From Pseudomonadales bacterium (GTDB lineage: Bacteria; Pseudomonadota; Gammaproteobacteria; Pseudomonadales; Halieaceae), in the NCBI GenBank assembly GCA_024234855.1, contig JACKNN010000009.1, forward strand, positions 1 through 55,167: a stretch of DNA of 55,167 nucleotides, given 5' to 3'. Shown in pieces: positions 26,313-37,000 of the stretch (position 1 is the stretch's first letter; the number at the start of each line of letters is the position of its first letter). Both the position numbers and the translations under genes were made by a program. The notes beneath the pieces were generated by a model. It did no database searches. It was not told the DNA's origin and saw nothing but the letters and a program-made list of their open reading frames with translations.

Positions 26313-27519
26313 CGAGCAGGATATTCTCCGGTTCAACGCCCAGCTCCGTTAGCATCTGGATAACCGCCGCGTTCATCATCGGCGGACCGCACATGTAGTA
26401 CTCGCAATCTTCCGGTGCCGGATGGTTTTTCAGGTACTCCTGGAAAAGCACGTTGTGGATGAACCCGGTGTAGCCCGTCCAGTTGTCCTCTGGCTGCGGG
26501 TCGGACAGGGCGACCTGCCAGGTGAAATTGGGATTTTCCGCGGCGAGCTGGTCGTACTCGTCCTGGTAGAACATCTCCCGCATGGAGCGGGCGCCGTACC
26601 AGAAGGAGATCTTGCGCTTGGAGTGCAGGCGCTTGAGCTGGTCGAACAGGTGTGAGCGCATCGGCGCCATACCGGCGCCACCACCGATAAAGACCATCTC
26701 CGCATCCGTGTCCTTGGCGAAGAATTCGCCAAAGGGTCCGTACACCTTGACCTTGTCACCGGGTTTGAGGTTAAACACCCAGGAGGACATGATGCCGGGG
26801 GGAATACCCTTGCTGCCCGGGGGCGGCGTGGCGATACGGATATTGAATTTGACCAGGCCGCGCTCCTCCGGGTAATTGGCCATGGAATAGGCGCGAATAG
26901 TCGTTTCCTTCACCACGGATTCCAGCTTGAAGAAACCGAAGTGTTCCCAGTCGCCGCGGTATTCCGGTTCGATATCGAAATCGGCGTACTTGACGTGGTG
27001 CGGCGGGCATTCCAGCTGCACGTAGCCGCCGGCGCGAAAATCGACGTTCTCGCCCTCCGGCAGTTTCAGCGTCAGCTCCTTGATAAACGTCGCCACGTTG
27101 GGGTTGGACACCACGGTGCACTCCCACTGCTTGACGCCGAAAACTTCCTCGGGAACCTGGATTTTCATGTCCTGCTTGACCGCGGTCTGGCAGCTCAGGC
27201 GCCAGCCCTCGGCGGCGTCTCGCTTGGTAAAATGCGCCTCTTCCGTGGGCAGCATCGAGCCACCGCCTTCCGTGATGATGCATTTGCACTGGGCGCAGGT
27301 GCCGCCGCCACCACAGGCGGAGGGGAGGAACAACCTGGCTTCTGACAGGGTCTGCAGCAGCTTCCCGCCGGCGGGCACCGTGATGGTCTTTTCCCCGTTG
27401 ATCTCGATCTGCACGTCACCGGTACTGACCAGCGCCGAGCGGGCGTAGAGAATAATCACCACCAGGATCAGCACCATCACCGTGAACATGGTGACGCCGT
27501 ATACAATAGTCATATCCAT
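26296..27519 (-). CDS. nqrF: Na+-translocating NADH:quinone reductase subunit F
   Basis: The NADH-oxidising subunit, 407 residues: one N-terminal transmembrane helix (residues ~8-26), a [2Fe-2S] ferredoxin domain with Cys69, Cys75, Cys78 and Cys110 (ACGGGGTCAQC, LSCQT), an FAD-binding domain with RAYSMANYPEE, and an NADH domain with GGGAGMAPMRSH and YMCGPPMM. The C-terminus NILLDDFGG is typical. Electrons pass from NADH through FAD and the cluster to NqrD/E. It is last of six nqr genes; two ATG codons lie close together at the start. Confidence 0.97.
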   Translation of the reverse strand: MDMTIVYGVTMFTVMVLILVVIILYARSALVSTGDVQIEINGEKTITVPAGGKLLQTLSEARLFLPSACGGGGTCAQCKCIITEGGGSMLPTEEAHFTKRDAAEGWRLSCQTAVKQDMKIQVPEEVFGVKQWECTVVSNPNVATFIKELTLKLPEGENVDFRAGGYVQLECPPHHVKYADFDIEPEYRGDWEHFGFFKLESVVKETTIRAYSMANYPEERGLVKFNIRIATPPPGSKGIPPGIMSSWVFNLKPGDKVKVYGPFGEFFAKDTDAEMVFIGGGAGMAPMRSHLFDQLKRLHSKRKISFWYGARSMREMFYQDEYDQLAAENPNFTWQVALSDPQPEDNWTGYTGFIHNVLFQEYLKNHPAPEDCEYYMCGPPMMNAAVIQMLTELGVEPENILLDDFGG

Positions 27520-27535
27520 ATCAGTTCAATCCCGC

Positions 27536-28144
<609 letters not shown>

Positions 28145-28813
28145 CTACGCGCCCTCCCCGACAGCAGTATGTCGCGCCAGTTTGTACTCGCGCTTTTCCA
28201 CTTGCTCGGTGCGAAAGCTGCGCAGGCCCCAGATCAGCAGGCCGATCAGGAAAAACGCACTGGGCGGCAGCAGCAACAGGCCATTGGGCTGGTACCAGCC
28301 ACCCTCGGTGACCAGTGGCAGGATCTCGAAGCCGAACAGCTTGCCGGAGCCAAATAACTCCCTCACCACGGCGACGGCGATCAGCACCGCACTGTAGCCC
28401 AGGCCGTTGCCGATGCCGTCGAGAAAGCTCGCCACCGGCGGGTTCTTCATGGCGTAGGCCTCGGCCCGGCCCATGACGATGCAGTTGGTGATAATAAGGC
28501 CTACAAAGACTGACAGCTGCTTGCTGATGGCGAATGCGTAGGCCCGCAGGAACTGATCAACCACGATCACGAGCGAGGCGATAATAACCATCTGCACGAT
28601 AATGCGGATACTGCCCGGGATCTGCTTGCGGATTGCCGAAATCAGCAGGCTGGAGAACGCCGTGACGAGGGTGAGGGCAATACACATGACCAGGGTGACC
28701 TTGAGGGACGAGGTGACCGCCAGGGCGGAGCAGATACCGAGAATCTGCAGCGCAATCGGGTTGTTCTTGATAACTGGTTCGGTAAGGATTTGCTTGACTG
28801 ATTCCATGATCAT
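28145..28813 (-). CDS. nqrD: Na+-translocating NADH:quinone reductase subunit D
   Basis: A 222-residue six-helix membrane subunit paired with NqrE. The start EPVIKNNPIALQILGICSAL, the Cys-containing LIITNCIVMGRAEAYAMKNPP and GLGYSAVLIAVAVVRELFG are typical. The first ATG overlaps the nqrC stop. A second ATG two codons later (28807) is equally possible as start. Confidence 0.97.
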   Translation of the reverse strand: MIMESVKQILTEPVIKNNPIALQILGICSALAVTSSLKVTLVMCIALTLVTAFSSLLISAIRKQIPGSIRIIVQMVIIASLVIVVDQFLRAYAFAISKQLSVFVGLIITNCIVMGRAEAYAMKNPPVASFLDGIGNGLGYSAVLIAVAVVRELFGSGKLFGFEILPLVTEGGWYQPNGLLLLPPSAFFLIGLLIWGLRSFRTEQVEKREYKLARHTAVGEGA

Positions 28814-29583
28814 GCATCCCCGTTTCTAAGGTTGTTAAGGAAAGGTTCGAAACCGTTTTTACCCAGCCAGAAATGCAGCAGGTTGGTTACGCCCCTGGAG
28901 GTCAGAGTTGCGCCCGCCAGGCCGTCCACCTGCCATGGGGCGTTGGCACCGGCCGGGTCGACAGAACCCTTGATCAGGCCCACCGCCACGTCGCCGTCGC
29001 GGTACACTTCCTTGCCGGGCCAGAAGGCCTTCCAGCGGGGATTATCGACCTCCCCGCCAAGGCCCGGAGTCTCGCCATGCTCGTAAAATCCGAGCCCCGC
29101 GATGGTATTGGCGTCGGCCTCCACAGCGATGAAGCCGTAGAGTGTGGACCACAGGCCGTAGCCGCGTATCGGCAATATGACCTTGTCGATATCGCCGGCA
29201 GCGTTCTGCGCTACATACACCACCGCGTAGTGCTCGCGACGGGATATCTTGGCGAGGTCCTGCTCAGCAGTCAGTTTTTCCGACTGTGCGGGGTCCTTGG
29301 CGGCCTTGCGCTGGTCGTACTTCTTCGGGTCCACATCCTCAACGAATTTCCCGGTGCGCAGATCCACAATACGGGTGGAAATCTGCGAAAACTGTTGTTC
29401 GACGCTTTTGCCTTCCTCCAACATCCCCGCCGCGGCGAGGATGTTGCGCTTGCGGTCCAGCGCCTTGTTCACCTCCTGGACCGGTTTCAACATCACCGTG
29501 GCCGCGGAAACAAAGATGGCGCAGACGATGCTGAGCGAGAACGCAACAATCAGTGTCTTACTGGTACCCTCATTACTGGACAC
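28810..29583 (-). CDS. nqrC: Na+-translocating NADH:quinone reductase subunit C
   Basis: A 257-residue subunit with one N-terminal transmembrane helix (TLIVAFSLSIVCAIFVSAATVML) and a periplasmic FMN-binding domain carrying FMN on a threonine in DGLAGATLTSRGV. The family more often has Ser or Thr where this protein has Ala before GAT; the flavin-bearing threonine is kept. GGAGG lies 7 bases before the GTG at 29583, which I prefer to the TTG two codons upstream. It overlaps the end of nqrB by 11 bases. Confidence 0.95.
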   Translation of the reverse strand: MSSNEGTSKTLIVAFSLSIVCAIFVSAATVMLKPVQEVNKALDRKRNILAAAGMLEEGKSVEQQFSQISTRIVDLRTGKFVEDVDPKKYDQRKAAKDPAQSEKLTAEQDLAKISRREHYAVVYVAQNAAGDIDKVILPIRGYGLWSTLYGFIAVEADANTIAGLGFYEHGETPGLGGEVDNPRWKAFWPGKEVYRDGDVAVGLIKGSVDPAGANAPWQVDGLAGATLTSRGVTNLLHFWLGKNGFEPFLNNLRNGDA

Positions 29584-30769
29584 GGGCAAGCCTCCGTTTG
29601 ATATTGGCCTGGACCACGAAGTGATCGATCATCGGGGCGAAGATATTGGCGAAAAGAATCGCCAGCATGATCCCCTCGGGGAATGCCGGGTTCACCACCC
29701 GGATCAGCACGGTCATGGCACCGATCAGGATGCCGAAGTACCACTTGCCGATGTCGGTCATGGCGGCGGACACGGGATCAGTCGCCATGAAAACCATGCC
29801 GAAGGCGAAGCCGCCGGTCACCAGGTGCCAGTACCAGGGCATCGCGAATGACAGGTTGTCGTCGGAGCCAATCAGGTTAAACAGCGTGGACAGTGCAACC
29901 ATGCCGATCATGACGCCGGCGATAATACGCCATGAGGCCACCCGGGTGAGCAGCAGCAGCGCGCCGCCGATCAATATCGCCAGGGTGGAGGTTTCGCCTA
30001 TGGAGCCCGGGATAGCGCCGAGGAAAGCGTCCATCCAGCTCCACTGCTGCTGCAGCGCCGCCATGCCGTCCGTCGCCACAACCGACAGGGGGGTGGCACC
30101 GGTGAAGCCGTCTACCGCGCGCCAGATAGCATCGCCGGACATCTGCGCCGGGTAGGCAAAGTACAGGAAAGCACGCCCGGTGAGGGCGGGGTTGAGGAAG
30201 TTCTTGCCGGTGCCGCCGAAAATTTCCTTGCCGATAACGACACCAAAGCTGATACCCAGGGCGACCTGCCACAGGGGAATATCCGGCGGGCAGGTCAGGG
30301 CGAACAGGATGGAGGTGACGAAGAAGCCCTCGTTGACCTCGTGGCCGCGCCGAATGGCAAACAGGATCTCCCAGCTGATACCCACCAGGAAGGTCACGAT
30401 ATAGATCGGCAGGAAGAAGACTGCCCCGTACCAGAAACAATCCCAGATACTGCTCGCGTCATAACCGCCCAACAGCTCGATCAGGAATCCGTGCCAGCCT
30501 TCGACACCCTGGCCGGGGGGCAATACACCATTTGCCTGGAAGCCCAGGTTGTACATGCCGTAGAACATGGCGGGGAAAGCCGCCAGCCACACGGTGATCA
30601 TGATCCGCTTCAGGTCCACACCGTCCCGCACATGGGCGGTGGAACGGGTCACCGAGTCGGGGGTATACAGGAAGGTATCAAACACCTCGAACAGGGCATA
30701 CCACCTCTGGTAGCGCCCGCCTTCCTGGAAATGGTGTTCCAGGTTGTCCAGAATTTTTCGCAGTCCCAC
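29573..30769 (-). CDS. nqrB: Na+-translocating NADH:quinone reductase subunit B
   Basis: The main sodium-translocating subunit, 398 residues with about ten helices. It binds FMN covalently at the threonine of DGFTGATPL and also riboflavin and quinone. FGGTGKNFLNPALTGRAFLYFAYP and GGFAFGMVFMATDPVSA are family strings. Start GTG with GGAGGG 7 bases upstream; 3 bases separate it from nqrA. Its flavin motif fits the D-X-X-S/T-G-A-T pattern used by ApbE. Confidence 0.97.
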   Translation of the reverse strand: MGLRKILDNLEHHFQEGGRYQRWYALFEVFDTFLYTPDSVTRSTAHVRDGVDLKRIMITVWLAAFPAMFYGMYNLGFQANGVLPPGQGVEGWHGFLIELLGGYDASSIWDCFWYGAVFFLPIYIVTFLVGISWEILFAIRRGHEVNEGFFVTSILFALTCPPDIPLWQVALGISFGVVIGKEIFGGTGKNFLNPALTGRAFLYFAYPAQMSGDAIWRAVDGFTGATPLSVVATDGMAALQQQWSWMDAFLGAIPGSIGETSTLAILIGGALLLLTRVASWRIIAGVMIGMVALSTLFNLIGSDDNLSFAMPWYWHLVTGGFAFGMVFMATDPVSAAMTDIGKWYFGILIGAMTVLIRVVNPAFPEGIMLAILFANIFAPMIDHFVVQANIKRRLARVQ

Positions 30770-30772
30770 GTC

Positions 30773-32116
30773 TTAACCCTCCTTCTCGATTCGAGTCAGG
30801 TTGTCCCGCAGGATGGGACCGTACTCGTACTTGCCCGGGCAGACATAGCTGCACAGCGCCAGGTCTTCCTCCTCCAGTTCCATGCACCCCAGGGACTGCG
30901 CCATCTCTGTGTCGCCGACAATCAGCGCGCGCAGCAGTTGGGTAGGCAGGACATCCAGTGGCATGACCTTCTCGTAACTCCCCACGGGTACCATGGCGCG
31001 CTCGCTGCCGTTGGTGGTGGTGGTCATCGCCAGTGGCGATGTGCCCAGGAAACCGGTCACGTAAATACCGAGATTCGAGTGCTTTTTGAAGCCGGGGGAA
31101 AGCCAGCCAAACAGTTCGCGGTGCCGCCCCTCCAGCAATACCGATACCTGGTTGTGGTAACGCCCGAGGTAGGAGGTGGCGCCCGTGACCATGCGCCCAC
31201 CCAGCACTGAGCCGCTGATGATGCGGTTCTCGCCGGCTTTCATCTGGCCGGCGCACAGGGCCTGCAAGTCTACGCCCAGGCGGGTGCGCAGCAGCCTGGG
31301 CCGCTCAACCTGCGGGCCCGCCAGTGACACGACGCGCTGGGTGTAGAGGCGCCCGTCCAGAAACAGGCGGCCGATGGCGATGACATCCTGGTAGCCGATA
31401 GTCCAGACGACCTTGCTGGCGCTGGCGCCTTCCAGGAAGTGGATGTGGGTGCCGGCGAGGCCGGCTGGATGGGGGCCCGCAAACTCGGTCACCGCTATAT
31501 TGCCGGCCTTGCCGCGAGGGATGTTCGCCGCGGGTGCGATGCACAGGTGCAACTTGCCGCTGGTCAGCCTGGCCAGCAGGTCCTGGCCGAGTGTGAATGC
31601 CTCCGGCTGCTCGGCGATCACCACCGCCGGGTCTGCCGCCAGCGGATGAGTATCGATGGCAGTGACAAAAATCGCCGCGGCCTCGCCGTCCGGGGCGGGG
31701 ATCTTGCTGTAGGGCCGGGTACGCAGCGCGTTCCACTGGCCGCTCTCAACCAGCTGTTGGCGCACAGTGGCGGCGTCGAGGGCGGCGATAGCCTCCGGCT
31801 TGAACGCCGGGAACTCCACCGCCGCCTCGCTCCCGAGCTCGATCACCACCGACTGCAGTACCCGCTTGGCACCGCGGTTGATGGCCGACACGACCCCGCT
31901 GGCCGGGGCGGTATAGCGCACCCCGGGGGTTTTCTTGTCAGTGAAGAGTAGCTGACCCAGCTTGACGCTGTCGCCCTCGCGCACTTCCATTGTCGGCTTC
32001 ATGCCCACATAGTCATAACCCACCACGCCGACAGCGCGCGGCGCGGGAGCAGCTTCTATTACCTGGTGGGGAGCACCCTGGATAGGAATGTCCATGCCCC
32101 GCTTGATCTTGACCAT
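30773..32116 (-). CDS. nqrA: Na+-translocating NADH:quinone reductase subunit A
   Basis: The 447-residue peripheral cytoplasmic subunit that contributes to quinone binding; first gene of the operon. The start KIKRGMDIPIQGAPHQVI, GMKPTMEVREGDSVKLGQLLF, and MPLDVLPTQLLRALI near the C-terminus are typical. The C-terminal segment CSYVCPGKYEYGPILRDNL resembles its homologue RnfC. A TATAAT -10 box lies about 110 bases upstream. Confidence 0.97.
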   Translation of the reverse strand: MVKIKRGMDIPIQGAPHQVIEAAPAPRAVGVVGYDYVGMKPTMEVREGDSVKLGQLLFTDKKTPGVRYTAPASGVVSAINRGAKRVLQSVVIELGSEAAVEFPAFKPEAIAALDAATVRQQLVESGQWNALRTRPYSKIPAPDGEAAAIFVTAIDTHPLAADPAVVIAEQPEAFTLGQDLLARLTSGKLHLCIAPAANIPRGKAGNIAVTEFAGPHPAGLAGTHIHFLEGASASKVVWTIGYQDVIAIGRLFLDGRLYTQRVVSLAGPQVERPRLLRTRLGVDLQALCAGQMKAGENRIISGSVLGGRMVTGATSYLGRYHNQVSVLLEGRHRELFGWLSPGFKKHSNLGIYVTGFLGTSPLAMTTTTNGSERAMVPVGSYEKVMPLDVLPTQLLRALIVGDTEMAQSLGCMELEEEDLALCSYVCPGKYEYGPILRDNLTRIEKEG

Positions 32117-32228
32117 ATGATCTGCCTACAGAAACAAAACATGTGTGGATTGGCTGGAGCCGCCCGCAAAGTAGTGTGGCACCGTGAAAACGGGAAACCG
32201 GGGGGAGGACAGGCTCCAGACCGCGCGC

Positions 32229-32234
32229 ATTATA
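32229..32234 (-). promoter_or_regulatory. -10 box of the nqr operon
   Basis: Read on the minus strand this is a perfect TATAAT followed by a GC-rich stretch (GCGCGCGG). The preceding 16-18 bases lead back into the T-tract of the gap terminator, so the -35 hexamer is poor and activation by a regulator is possible. It would give a leader of roughly 105 bases before nqrA. Confidence 0.5.
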
Positions 32235-32247
32235 GCGGAATGGCCGC

Positions 32248-32275
32248 AAAAAAAACCACCGAGCAGCCCCGGGTT
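32248..32275 (-). terminator. probable rho-independent terminator of gap
   Basis: On the minus strand AACCCG, an 8-base loop and CGGTGGTT (with a 2-base bulge) form a GC-rich stem directly followed by eight T. It lies about 90 bases after the gap stop and just before the nqr -10 box, separating the two units. Confidence 0.5.
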
Positions 32276-32367
32276 CTTTGATTCCGAACAATTTTTATCG
32301 AAGTCGGTGGACCCCGGTCGATACTGTTGTGCTGTATTGGCCCGGGACATCGCTATAGCCTGGCGAA

Positions 32368-33837
32368 TCAGCCTTCCCGGGGATAGTAGGCGTAGTGGAT
32401 GCCGGCCATGCGCTCGAGAATGCGGTGCACCTGGCAGCTGTAACCGAATTCATTGTCGTACCACAGGTAAATCACCGCCTGCTTGCCGTTCACGATGGTT
32501 GCCTGGGCGTCAAAAATACAGGCGTGGCGCGAACCGACAAAATCCGTGGAGACCACTTCGGGGGAGGCGGAGTAATCGATCTGCCGGCGCAGGGCCGAAT
32601 GCAGCGCCTGGTTGCGCATGAACTCGTTCAGGGCCTCGCGGGTGGTTTCCTTGGCCAGGGTCAGGTTCAGGATCGCCATGGACACGTTTGGCGTCGGCAC
32701 CCGGATGGCGTTACCGGACAATTTACCCATCAGTTGCGGCAAAACCTTGCCGACGGCGCTGGCGGCCCCGGTTTCGGTTATCACCATGTTCAGCGGTGCG
32801 CTGCGCCCGCGGCGGGACGCCTTGTGGTAATTGTCCGTCAGGTTCTGGTCATTGGTATAGGCGTGTACCGTCTCGACGTGGCCGACGACGATGCCGTACT
32901 CGTCGTCCAGCGCCTTGAGGGGCGGCGCGATGGCATTGGTGGTGCAGGACGCCGCCGATATGATCGTATCCGAGGGCTCGATCAGGTGGCTGTTGATGCC
33001 GGCGACAATGTTCTTGAGATTGCCCTTGCCCGGGGCGGTGAGGATCACCTTGCTCGCGCCCTTGCTCTTGAGGTGCTGCGACAGGCCCGCCTCGTCGCGC
33101 CAGGCGCCAGTATTATCGATGATGATCGCGTTATTGATACCGTACTGGGTGTAATCGATATTGTCCGGGCTGTCGGCGTAGATGACTTTCACCTCGTTGC
33201 CGTTGGCGATAAAGGATTGTCGCTCCTCGTCCACCCGGATGGTGCCCTCGAAGGCGCCGTGCACCGAGTCCCGCCGCAGCAGGCTCACGCGCTTGACCAG
33301 GTCATTGGGCGCCTTGCCCTTGCGCACCACGATGGCGCGCAGGCGCAGGCAATCGCCACCGTCGGTTTTTTCTATCAGGATGCGGGCCATGAGCCGGCCG
33401 ATACGGCCAAAGCCGTACAACACCACATCCTGGGGCTGCTGCAATGGCTTGACCTTGTTGCCGATGAGGCCGGCGAGTTCGCGTTCGATATATTGCCCCA
33501 GGCTGAGCCCGGCGGGCACACCCTCTTCCTGGAAACGAACCGCCAGCCGCCCGACATCGATATGGGCGGGGCCGAGGTCCAGCCCGGACAAGTGGGTGAA
33601 CACCGGGTAGGTCTCGAATTCCGACAGTTCATTGCCCTCGACCTGGCGCACGTAGCGGTGGTCTTTCATGATCTGCAGCACCGAACGATTGACCAGCGTG
33701 CGCCCATACATATAGCACTTGACGTTTTTTTCACGGGACAAGCGGCCGACCAGCGGGATCATGCCCTCGGCCAGCGCCTCGCGTTCTTTCCAATTCTTGA
33801 AGTAATCGTCGGGGCGGGCTCGCTTGCGCTCAGTCAC
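32368..33837 (-). CDS. gap: glyceraldehyde-3-phosphate dehydrogenase, long form
   Basis: Oxidises glyceraldehyde-3-phosphate to 1,3-bisphosphoglycerate with NAD(P). The ordinary GAPDH begins only at residue ~137: Rossmann motif YGFGRIGR (141-148), catalytic SAASCTTN with Cys298, HAYTNDQNL, and the C-terminal WYDNEFGYSC. Before it lies an unusual ~130-residue N-terminal extension of unknown role, shared as I recall with the Pseudomonas gap gene beside mfd. Total 489 residues against about 335 for the classic enzyme. Start GTG has GGAAGG upstream. It is divergent from mfd, which also matches Pseudomonas. Confidence 0.93.
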   Translation of the reverse strand: MTERKRARPDDYFKNWKEREALAEGMIPLVGRLSREKNVKCYMYGRTLVNRSVLQIMKDHRYVRQVEGNELSEFETYPVFTHLSGLDLGPAHIDVGRLAVRFQEEGVPAGLSLGQYIERELAGLIGNKVKPLQQPQDVVLYGFGRIGRLMARILIEKTDGGDCLRLRAIVVRKGKAPNDLVKRVSLLRRDSVHGAFEGTIRVDEERQSFIANGNEVKVIYADSPDNIDYTQYGINNAIIIDNTGAWRDEAGLSQHLKSKGASKVILTAPGKGNLKNIVAGINSHLIEPSDTIISAASCTTNAIAPPLKALDDEYGIVVGHVETVHAYTNDQNLTDNYHKASRRGRSAPLNMVITETGAASAVGKVLPQLMGKLSGNAIRVPTPNVSMAILNLTLAKETTREALNEFMRNQALHSALRRQIDYSASPEVVSTDFVGSRHACIFDAQATIVNGKQAVIYLWYDNEFGYSCQVHRILERMAGIHYAYYPREG

Positions 33838-34031
33838 GTTGGGCTACCTTCCTTAGGGGGTACGGGGCGTTGGGGGGCGTATTATCGTCGCAGCACTACG
33901 GAGGCGCAAGTTGCTATTGCCCAATTCAACGAGCAGCCGATGACTTCACTGGAGCTGGACAGGGGCTTGACGCTACAATAGCGCCGCATCCTGATCACCC
34001 TGCCGCCCCGGCGGCCAGCAACCCAAGGCCT

Positions 34032-37000
34032 ATGTTCTCCACACTCGTAAAAAACACGCCCTGGCCGCACCGGAGCGCCAGCCGCACCGCGTTAGGCCCC
34101 TTCTCGGGCTGCGCCGATGCCCGCTGTATCGCCGAGCTGGCAAGCCCCGACCAGTTGCTGCTGGTGATTACCGCCGATACCAGCTCGGCCCTGGCGCTGG
34201 AGCGTGAACTGCCGTTTTTCCTGCCGGCAGCGGTGGAAATCCTGGCGTTTCCTGATTGGGAGACCCTGCCCTACGACAATTTCTCACCGCACCAGGATAT
34301 CGTCTCCGAGCGCCTGAGCACGCTGCACAGCCTGCGTCGCATGCGCTCCGGCGTCCTGGTGGTGCCTATCCCGACCCTGATGCACAGGCTTGCGCCCACG
34401 GATTACGTGGCCGCGTCCAGCCTGGTACTGCAGGCCGGCCAGGCGCTGGATATCGACCAGTTCCGGCGCGACCTCCTGCGCAACGGCTACCTCAATGTGG
34501 AAACCGTGTTTGAGCACGGTGAATTTGCCCTGCGCGGCTCGCTGTTCGACATTTTCCCGATGGGCAGCAAGCTGCCCTACCGCATCGATCTGCTCGACGC
34601 CGAGGTGGACTCGCTGCGCACCTTTGACCCGGAAACCCAGCGGACGGTGGACAAGGTGGACGCGATCAACCTGCTGCCAGCCCGGGAGTATCCACTGGAC
34701 CCGGGCGCGGTGAGCCGCTTCCAGATGAACTGGTACGAAGCCTTCGATGTCGATCACGACCAGTGCCCGGTGTACAGTGAAGTCAGCGCCGGGCGCAGTC
34801 CCGGGGGATGTGAATATTACCTGCCACTGTTTTTCAAGCAGTGCGCCACCCTGTTTGACTACCTGCCGGACAATACCGCGGTTATCACCAGCGGCGATCA
34901 CCACGGCTGCGCCCGCCGCTTCTGGGAAGAGGTCAACACCCGGTTCGCCGAGTACGGCATCGATCCCCGGCGCCCCCTGCTGCCGCCCCGGCGCTGCTTT
35001 ACCCCGGTCGAGGAGCTCTATCAGATCCTCGGCAACTACGCGGTGCTCGAGCTTCGGTACAGCCCGGACGCGCCGGTGCACCGCCAGACCGGAGTCCTGC
35101 CCCCCCCGGTGCTCGCCGCCGGCCAGCGCAATCAGTCGCCTACCGATGAGCTGGTGCGCTTCATGCGGGAGCACCGCGGGCCGGTGCTGCTGTGCGCCGA
35201 GTCCGCCGGCCGCCGTGAAATCCTGCTTGAATCACTGCGGGACCATGAGCTGGAGCCTCCCGTCGTCGCGAACTGGCAGGCTTTTGTCGCCTCCGGGGCC
35301 GATTTTGCCATCGCCACCGCCCCACTCGACCGCGGCATGTACTTCGGTCCGGGCCAGCCCACCCTGGTCTGCGAGGCGCAACTGTTCGGCCACCGGGTGG
35401 CCCAGCGCCGCCGGCGCAGCAAGCAACAGGACGAAGCGGCCGTCGCCAATGTCTTTCGCGACATCAACGAACTGCGCGAGGGTGTGCCGGTGGTTCACCT
35501 CGAGCACGGGGTCGGGCGCTATATCGGGCTGCAGATGCTGACCGTCGACGGCCAGGATGCGGAATTCCTCACCCTCGAATACGCCCAGGGCTCGCGCCTG
35601 TACGTGCCGGTGGCCTCGCTGCACCTGGTCAGCCGCTACGCGGGCTCCGACCCGGAACTGGCACCCCTGCACAAGCTGGGATCAGACCAGTGGGAAAAAG
35701 CGCGCCGCAAGGCCAGCGAAAAGGCCAGCGATGTAGCGGCCCAGCTGCTGGAAGTCTATGCCCGGCGCGAGGCCCGGGAAGGATTCACGTTTGCACCCTT
35801 TGAACCCGATTACGAACAGTTCTCCGCCGCCTTTCCCTTCGAGGAAACCCCCGACCAGCAGACGACCATCAACGCGGTCATCGCGGACATGCAAAGCCCC
35901 CGGGTAATGGATCGACTGGTCTGTGGCGACGTCGGCTTCGGCAAGACCGAGGTTGCGATGCGCGCGGCCTTCCTCGCCACCCGCAACAGCAAGCAGGTGG
36001 CGGTACTGGTGCCCACCACCTTGCTGGCGCAGCAGCATTTCAACTCCTTCAGCGACCGCTTCGCCGACTGGGACGTCAGCATCGAGGTGGTCTCCCGCTT
36101 CAAGTCCGCGAAAGAGCTGGCCGAGGTCATGCGGCGCGTCGCGGCGGGCAAGACCGATATCCTGGTCGGCACACACAAGCTGCTGCAGAGCAAGTTCCAG
36201 TTCGCCGACCTGGGCCTGCTGATCATCGACGAGGAACACCGCTTCGGCGTCAAGCAGAAAGAGGCCATCAAAGCCCTGCGCTCCGAGGTCGATGTGCTCA
36301 CGCTCACCGCCACACCGATTCCCAGGACCCTCAATATGGCCATGGGCGGCATGCGCGACCTGTCCGTCATCGCCACCCCGCCGGCCCGGCGCCTGTCGAT
36401 CAAGACCTTTGTACGCGAGCACAATATCGGCCTGATCAAGGAGGCCGTACTGCGCGAGACCCTGCGCGGCGGCCAGGTGTACTACCTGCACAACGAAGTG
36501 AAGACCATAGAGGAAACTGCGCGCAAGCTGCGCGAACTGCTGCCGGAGCTCAGTATCGCGGTGGCCCACGGCCAGATGCGCGAAACCCAGCTGGAACAGG
36601 TCATGTCCTCGTTCTATCACCAGCGCCACCACATCCTGCTGTGCACCACGATTATCGAGACCGGCATCGACATTCCCAACGCGAACACCATCATCATAGA
36701 GCGCGCCGACAAATTCGGCCTGGCCCAGTTGCACCAGTTGCGCGGCCGGGTGGGCCGCTCGCACCACCAGGCCTACGCCTACCTGATGTGCCCTCCCCGC
36801 TCAGCCATCACCCCGGATGCGGGCAAGCGGCTGGAGGCGATCGAAGCGGCCGGCGACCTGGGCGCCGGTTACCTGCTGGCGACCCACGACCTGGAAATTC
36901 GCGGGGCCGGGGAACTGCTGGGAGATGAACAGAGCGGCCAGATCCACAGCGTGGGCTTTGGTCTGTACATGGAAATGCTGCAGCGGGCAGTCGCGGCGCT

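Noticed and set aside
32395..33981. 528-codon plus-strand frame
   Set aside because: Exactly antisense to gap, which has clear GAPDH motifs; composition is biased and no domain is recognised.
35682..36767. 361-codon minus-strand frame
   Set aside because: Antisense shadow of the mfd translocase domain.
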